Assembly: GCA_043381765.1 (NCBI GenBank)
Contig: JBHJMP010001173.1
Location: 1 to 21,823, forward strand
Reading direction: 5' to 3'
DNA from: Collodictyon triciliatum
Lineage: Eukaryota; CRuMs
DNA: 21,823 nt
In this document: positions 17,442 to 21,823 of the stretch, one piece after another
Layout of the letters: each line of letters opens with the position of its first letter
How positions within the stretch are numbered: position 1 is the stretch's first letter
Notes under the pieces: generated by a model
What the model was told of the DNA's origin: nothing
What the model saw: the letters and a program-made list of their open reading frames with translations, nothing else
Database searches by the model: none
Translations under genes and position numbers: made by a program

Positions 17442-19148
17442 ATGTCCAAAGAGAACTCAAGTAGCCGAGGACAGGCCAGCAAGAGCGAGCGCTCCAACTC
17501 TGCATTTTCCACTTCATCTGCAACAGACGGTGATGCTGAGCGCAAAAACATTGTCCGCATACTTTTTGGAGATGGGACTTACAAAATATTTCCTGTGACA
17601 CCAACTACCACAGTCAACGAGCTTGGGCTCAATATCTTTAAGAAAATGAAATATCCCGAAACAGAAGATTTTTCAATGACCTTAATCGACCATGGAAAGT
17701 GTAAGCTACCAATCAAATCTAAATAGAAGTACACCGTTCGGATGAATATCCAAAATATCCCATTTCATATTATTTCTTAATTATCTCGAATTTTCATACG
17801 CTATTACAGTGGAAATATCTAGCTGACTATAGATTTAAAATAGTGGGTTTTCATTCTAGTCAGTGACAAGGAAAACCAATCGATTTTTTACCTAGAGCCC
17901 ATGATGTTTATTTTTAAATATACTATAACTAGCTATGAGCTTGTCAAAATGTGACGTGATTTTCAAATTGATGGGTGACTGGGATGAAGAGGCTCTGAGG
18001 ACGGGCGGTTCAGAGAACTATAAAATAATGTTTAGCAAATTTGTATGTTATAAATCACTATCATTGATAGCCATCCCACTTTTGCACCCGCCACTTCAAT
18101 TTTTTTCTCTTTCTTTCGATTCAAAGCACCTACCACATCAATATATTATGTCTGTATCAACCTGCAGGGTTGTTTAAAAATATTATTTTAATGAATCTTT
18201 ACATATTACTTCACCAACCAGTTCCATACAAGTTTTTTCTTCATTTGAATCATTCATATGCAAATAAACCACTAGAAATTATCTCAACCAACTCCAAGCT
18301 CCAAACCTGCTGTGCCAACCACTGCCCAACCGGCTCCGCATTCTGCACCACTTGTCCCAACAATAATCCCAACCGTCATGGCTCCTGTCCAGGCACCAAA
18401 GGAATCAGCCGCGATGCCAGCGTATTCTTATGCTGAGAGAAAGCCCGAGCAAAATCCGAGCGCATTGAGCGAGGAGAAAGAAAAGGCAACGACCAACCCA
18501 ACTCGCCCAGTAAAGCCTTCGATGGCGCCTCGAAATCTGAGAAGTAGGCTTTCTGTTATTTTTAATCAACATCAATCAAGGGCACGCGTTTCATTTGCAT
18601 GTTGTTGCAAAAGGGTTAGATTTCACATGATTTTATGTAGTTTTTCACGGCGTTCTGTTTCATAGTTACTTATGGAGACAAGGAGCTTTCTGCTATGCTG
18701 CAAGAGCTTGGACTAGCATCACAGTTCTGACATCTTTACATTTATTAGTCTTTTTTTTTTTTTTTTTATAGATCTTATGTATTGAATAATGATAATAATA
18801 ATTCCGGATAATTTTTTTACTTTATTTATCAAAAATGTCATTTCTTTCCAACAAAGAGCGTTCTTTTTTTCCTTTTGGATTTATTATAAAGAGATAAGGA
18901 TTGTGTTCATATATTTATTTATTCTGTATTTCCGAATTATTTGTCACGTTTTTCTCCACCATGATTCGACAATGATGGATAGATTCGGCGACGAGGAAGA
19001 TGACCTGTTAGCCGACACTGCTGTTGACTTTGAAGCTCTTTCCACACAAGAAAAGCGCAAATATCTCCGCCAGAGTACACGCATCACTGACGAGGCAGGG
19101 CTGGATGATCTGATGTCCAAACTTTACTCACTCAGCACAAATCAGTAG
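17442..19148 (+). CDS. Ras-association domain protein with LD-like motifs (RIAM-like)
   Basis: Six exons with fully consistent phases: 17442-17700, 17860-17905, 17940-18042, 18276-18543, 18666-18723 and 18983-19148, giving 299 residues. Residues 1-32 are Ser-rich. The Ras-association fold spans about 33-137: KNIVRILFGDGTYKIFPV, TTTVNELGLNIFKKM, FSMTLIDHGK, then SIFYLEPM, FKLMGDW and NYKIMFSKF. This follows the Grb7/MRL order (basic strand, variable loop, Leu-Glu near the fourth strand, Trp, then K-x-x-F). It is followed by a Pro-rich linker (PAVPTTAQPAP, MAPVQAPKES). Two helices fit the LD-motif spacing LxxLLxxL: LSAMLQEL in exon 5 and LDDLMSKL near the C-terminus, the latter close to paxillin's LDELMASL. 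Unlike RIAM and lamellipodin there is no PH domain. Expected role: a Ras/Rap-family effector that recruits talin or a focal-adhesion-type partner. If the last intron is kept, a stop at 18728-18730 gives a 244-residue form. Confidence 0.75.
17906..17939 (+). other. 34-base intron
   Basis: GTTTAT...ATGAG. Reading through gives a stop a few codons later, and the only splice that restores the Ras-association frame is this one. Contains ACTATAACTAG, a possible branch region. It is far shorter than most other introns here (66-271 bases). Confidence 0.5.
18751..18772 (+). other. Poly-T tract with TATAG in the last intron
   Basis: Seventeen T followed by ATAG makes a textbook 3' splice site. Using it would add only about 15 residues before a stop, with no motif, so I prefer the acceptor at 18981-18982. 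It may be a decoy or alternative exon border. Confidence 0.45.
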
Positions 19149-19243
19149 TATTCTCTATCATTGCGCATTATCAGATATCGATGAGTCGATTATTATTTTT
19201 TTTTTAAAAAAAAAGAAAAGAAAAAGAAGAGATAAACTAAAGC

Positions 19244-19249
19244 AATAAA
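19244..19249 (+). terminator. Polyadenylation signal (AATAAA)
   Basis: AATAAA lies 96 bases after the stop of the Ras-association gene, following an A-rich stretch. Confidence 0.5.
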
Positions 19250-19678
19250 ATAATGTTATCGAAGTACATCCTACATCATGGGTTTCCTTCTCGATTGTTA
19301 CGTGCTAAAGCATCACAGAAATGCCGAAAGAGCACATAGAAATGGGGGTTTATATGCATTTGCTGTTGTTTGGCAGAAGTCTTTGTCACTTTTGTTTTTC
19401 TTCTGACATACGCACTTTGCAGCCGTGCCACTGAATTGATTTATTGTCCCGCCTGGTGTTCTCTCTCACTTTTCTCTCCTTTTTCCCCTACTCCTCTTCC
19501 TTCTCCTTTTCTCTTTGCTTTTTGTCTTTGTCACACCATTTGCTTTCATGCAGCCAGCGCCGCGCGGTAGAGTTTAAGAGACTTTCCTTGCCCCTAACAG
19601 ACATCTATTCCACCCCCGACTAGCTTGCCGCAGCTGACTCTCTTCTTACTTCCCCGCTTTCGATCAGCCTCCCAAGGT
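19250..19678 (+). promoter_or_regulatory. Upstream region of the next gene, pyrimidine-rich
   Basis: 19459-19540 is an almost pure C/T stretch (CTCTCTCACTTTTCTCTCC and on) ending near TGTCACACC. A TTTATATGC element at about 19349 is the only TATA-like motif. No coding frame is convincing; the open frame at 19370-19570 is a translation of the pyrimidine tract. Confidence 0.4.
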
Positions 19679-20793
19679 ATGGAGAATCTCGAGCCTGATC
19701 TTATCCGAAAGCGTTGGTACTTCGATCGTCTTCTCTTCTACCACTTCCTGACAAACGTATGTTCCAGACGATCAACACTCTTTGTCAGTTATCTGCCAAT
19801 GTATGTTCCTTTTCACTAGCGATACCTCATCCTTCTCGCGTTTACGATCATTATCACAGAGACATTAACAAATAGATAGTATTATAGTTTTATGGTTTCA
19901 TAGCTTCACATCATCACATCATCACATCATCACATCAACACATCAACCCATCATCACATCATCACATCATCACATCAACACATCATCACATCAACACATC
20001 ATCACATCATCACAGCTTCTTAGCTTCATAGATTCGCAATTTAAATTTTTTTTCATATACAAGGGACGATATCCAAAGTTTAAACTTCTCATATACGAGT
20101 CGGTTTTTATTTCAAAGGGACTTGTACAAGGATGGTTCTATACAGCTCCGGTTCATACCTCCTTCTTTTGTTCGAACACATATATTTTTCTTCATTCACC
20201 TTGTGTATTGATTAATGTATCCATCTTGTTGAATATATCAAGGACGGTTTTGTTTGGAAGAGAGAGTATTCAGATAATCTTATATCTCGAATTCGCGAGC
20301 ATTGGTCAAAGGCATACTCTTTTGGCAACTTCCGCTTTATTTGCAGAGATTCTGGTACCTTTTCCAAATCGAAATACCAAATCCCTGCGCATACATCACC
20401 AATATGATAGATATTATGTACCATTGACGGAAAAACTGGACTTTAGTACCTTGTTGAAACTATCATGTTCACTTCGTTTACGACCAGAAGACAAATAGTA
20501 TGATACCATTAGATATTTCACGATTAATTGGGTATCAGAGTTTGATTAAGGAACTCGAAGCGGCCGAAAGCTCCAAGGAGAAAGAGTTTATCATACAAGT
20601 TTTCTCGAAGCCTCCGTCTAGAATAAGGTATGTAAATCTCTCTCGGCCCTAAAGGCGAAGCGAAATGTAACTCAATATTTCTTTCACGCTATCGATAAGG
20701 TATTCTTGTGCTGTCACAACCACTAGTCAAGACAGATCTATCGATTTAAGAAAAGCTGAGCTAAATCTCAGGTTTGGTCGAAAGCGAAAATAA
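19679..20793 (+). CDS. Small multi-exon protein, unrecognised
   Basis: The proposed model has exons 19679-19756, 20131-20202 (uncertain), 20243-20354, 20513-20627 and 20700-20793, giving 156 residues, or 132 without exon 2. Exon 1 is the surest: MENLEPDLIRKRWYFDRLL ending at a perfect GTATGT donor. Exon 3 reads DGFVWKREYSDNLISRIREH then GNFRFICRDS. Exon 4 reads ISRLIGYQSLIKELEA then KEFIIQVFSKPPSRI and ends at GTATGT. Exon 5 reads YSCAVTTTSQDRSIDLRK and ends FGRKRK, a basic tail that could be a nuclear signal. Phases agree throughout. A longer unspliced frame (20076-20498) competes but is less protein-like. No family is recognised; aromatic and basic residues suggest a small folded nucleic-acid or complex-bound protein. 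Confidence 0.5.
19905..20014 (+). repeat. CATCATCACA/CATCAACACA 10-base repeat in intron
   Basis: About ten imperfect copies alternating CATCATCACA and CATCAACACA, flanked on both sides by TAGCTTCA-type phrases. It lies in the first intron of the plus-strand gene. Confidence 0.9.
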
Positions 20794-20872
20794 GAAAATC
20801 ATGCAAATACGATGATTCGATAGACTTCCAATTCATAAACATAACACTACGAACACCACCAACAACAATAAT

Positions 20873-20878
20873 AATAAA
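20873..20878 (+). terminator. Polyadenylation signal (AATAAA)
   Basis: AATAAA lies 80 bases after the stop at 20791-20793, in an ACAACAATAATAATAAAC context. The spacing supports the stop chosen for the upstream gene. Confidence 0.45.
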
Positions 20879-20879
20879 C

Positions 20880-21386
20880 ATCACCATTAGTGATAATATA
20901 ATAGTATATTGGACAAAACAGTTTACCTGGTGAATGACCAATAACATTACTTATTCTCCAGTCCATCTTCATCAGTTTTACAGTTTATTGGATCAAATGC
21001 AACCGTGAATATGGGAGATGGTTTTATTTTCATTATTTTCCATTTTCTTGATATATTCATGATAAATGTGTAATTTCTCGTATTATTAAGCAAGGCAACT
21101 CACTTTTTTTTTCAAAAATAAACGATAGTATCCGAGTCAGTATTCCAGCGCTCCATCGATACAATATTTTCGTATATTTATAGATGGTACAAAATCATAT
21201 CCTTCAAAATAGCTATTGAAAATTAATAGTATTTACAAATATCATAATGTCAAAATTTCAACTTAACAAAACGAACAAAATATTTGGAATGGTAATCGAC
21301 TTCATCCCGCTGGAGACAAACACTGTATGTGAAATGAATTGCATATTTCTTCCTCCGTATTCCTCCCTCTTCCACCTTCTCCCACC
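20880..21386. other. AT-rich intergenic DNA, nothing seen
   Basis: No protein-like frame, no tRNA and no long inverted repeat could be found by eye. There are short A/T homopolymers only. Confidence 0.5.
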
Positions 21387-21607
21387 TCATTTATCTTGAA
21401 TTTTTTTCCTATTTTTGTATGCTTTTTGCGTCAAAAATGAGAGTAAAGGGGAAGCAAAGTCCTGGTTAATTATGACTCCTTTATCTCTGAAATAAACCAT
21501 ATTAACATTTAATATTCGGCATTCAATGATCAGATTGCTCTTTGCAGTATACATAGTATTATATGGGAAGTACCCGCTCGGGATATACAAGCACATGTCC
21601 AAAAGGT
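21387..21607 (-). CDS. Possible terminal exon of a gene running off the right edge
   Basis: On the minus strand a long pyrimidine tract (TTTTTCTCTTTTTTTTCTC) ends in GGTAAG, a good acceptor, followed by an open frame reading MCLYIPSGYFPYNT, NLIIECRILNVNMVYFRDKG and VIINQDFASPLLSFL, ending KKIQDK and a stop. Composition is protein-like but no family is recognised and the preceding exon would lie beyond the repeat at the window edge. Confidence 0.35.
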
Positions 21608-21659
21608 CTTACCAAAATAAAAGAGAAAAAAAAGAGAAAAATAAAAAATGTCTGAATGA

Positions 21660-21730
21660 TAAGTAATAATATAAATAAATGAATACATGTATAAATGAAT
21701 GAATGAATAAATGAATAAATGAATAATAGA
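21660..21730. repeat. Imperfect (ATGAATAA)n repeat
   Basis: Units of AATGAATAA and AATAAATG drift into one another and then into the GAAATAAA array. Confidence 0.8.
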
Positions 21731-21823
21731 GAAATAAAGAAATAAAGAAATAAAGAAATAAAGAAATAAAGAAATAAAGAAATAAAGAAATAAAGAAATA
21801 AAGAAATAAAGAAATAAAGAAAT
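21731..21823. repeat. 8-base tandem repeat at the right edge
   Basis: About eleven and a half perfect copies of GAAATAAA, cut by the window end. Confidence 0.97.

Noticed and set aside
18789-19148. 119-codon plus-strand frame as a separate small gene
   Set aside because: The first 60 codons translate an AT-rich intron (Ile/Phe-rich). The last 55 codons join the preceding exon in phase to give the second LD-like motif, which explains the data better, though a separate short gene starting at the inner ATG is not excluded.
19905-20014. Regular CATCATCACA repeats as a possible CRISPR array
   Set aside because: The units are contiguous with no unique spacers, and the DNA is eukaryotic; it is a simple satellite in an intron.
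20208-20498. 96-codon plus-strand frame
   Set aside because: Another frame in the same stretch (DGFVWKREY...) is more protein-like and joins the flanking exons in phase. Kept only as an alternative.

Overview
This window is nuclear DNA from a eukaryote, almost certainly a single-celled one. The evidence is GT-AG introns in at least four genes, TATA boxes 90-135 bases before start codons, eukaryote-only domains (talin-type F0-F1, RhoGAP, SH3, Ras-association, PHO80-like cyclin), AT-rich intergenic DNA and many microsatellites. The species cannot be named from the sequence; an amoeboid or holozoan-type protist (amoebozoan, rhizarian or unicellular relative of animals) would fit. Both window ends lie inside tandem repeats and there are two N gaps (3447-3859 and 16033-16569), so this looks like one complete short scaffold broken at repeats. 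Exon models were built by hand from reading-frame phase and splice consensus and have no transcript support.

Layout. 1-444: repeat and 3' flank. 445-3446 (minus, 8 exons, 5' end lost in the first gap): a protein with talin-like F0 and F1 ubiquitin-fold domains, a RhoGAP domain, a degenerate SH3 and a C-terminal coiled coil. 3860-4880: AT-rich spacer. 4924-5694 (minus): intronless PHO80-like cyclin. 5840-7240: GC-rich stretch with no convincing gene. 7561-13293 (minus): intronless 1910-residue protein with pentapeptide repeats, a possible degenerate propeller and Sel1-like repeats. 13524-15118 (minus, 2 exons): NHL-type propeller protein. 15191-16032: large 7/14-base microsatellite leading into the second gap. 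16570-17118 (minus): one solid and one weak orphan exon. 17201-17295: AAAC microsatellite. 17442-19148 (plus, 6 exons): Ras-association protein with a Pro-rich linker and two LD-like motifs. 19679-20793 (plus, probably 5 exons): small unrecognised protein. 20794-21823: AT-rich DNA, one possible minus-strand terminal exon, and terminal repeats.

How they may work together. The most interesting pair is the F0-F1-RhoGAP-SH3 protein and the Ras-association/LD-motif protein. Both are built from modules used around talin in integrin-type adhesion and small-GTPase signalling. The RhoGAP lacks the arginine finger (Met instead) and the conserved Asn, so it probably binds Rho-family GTPases without stimulating hydrolysis. 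The second protein resembles a reduced RIAM/MRL-type adaptor without a PH domain. A working link between them is inference only. The cyclin, NHL and Sel1 genes show no clear functional link to this pair.
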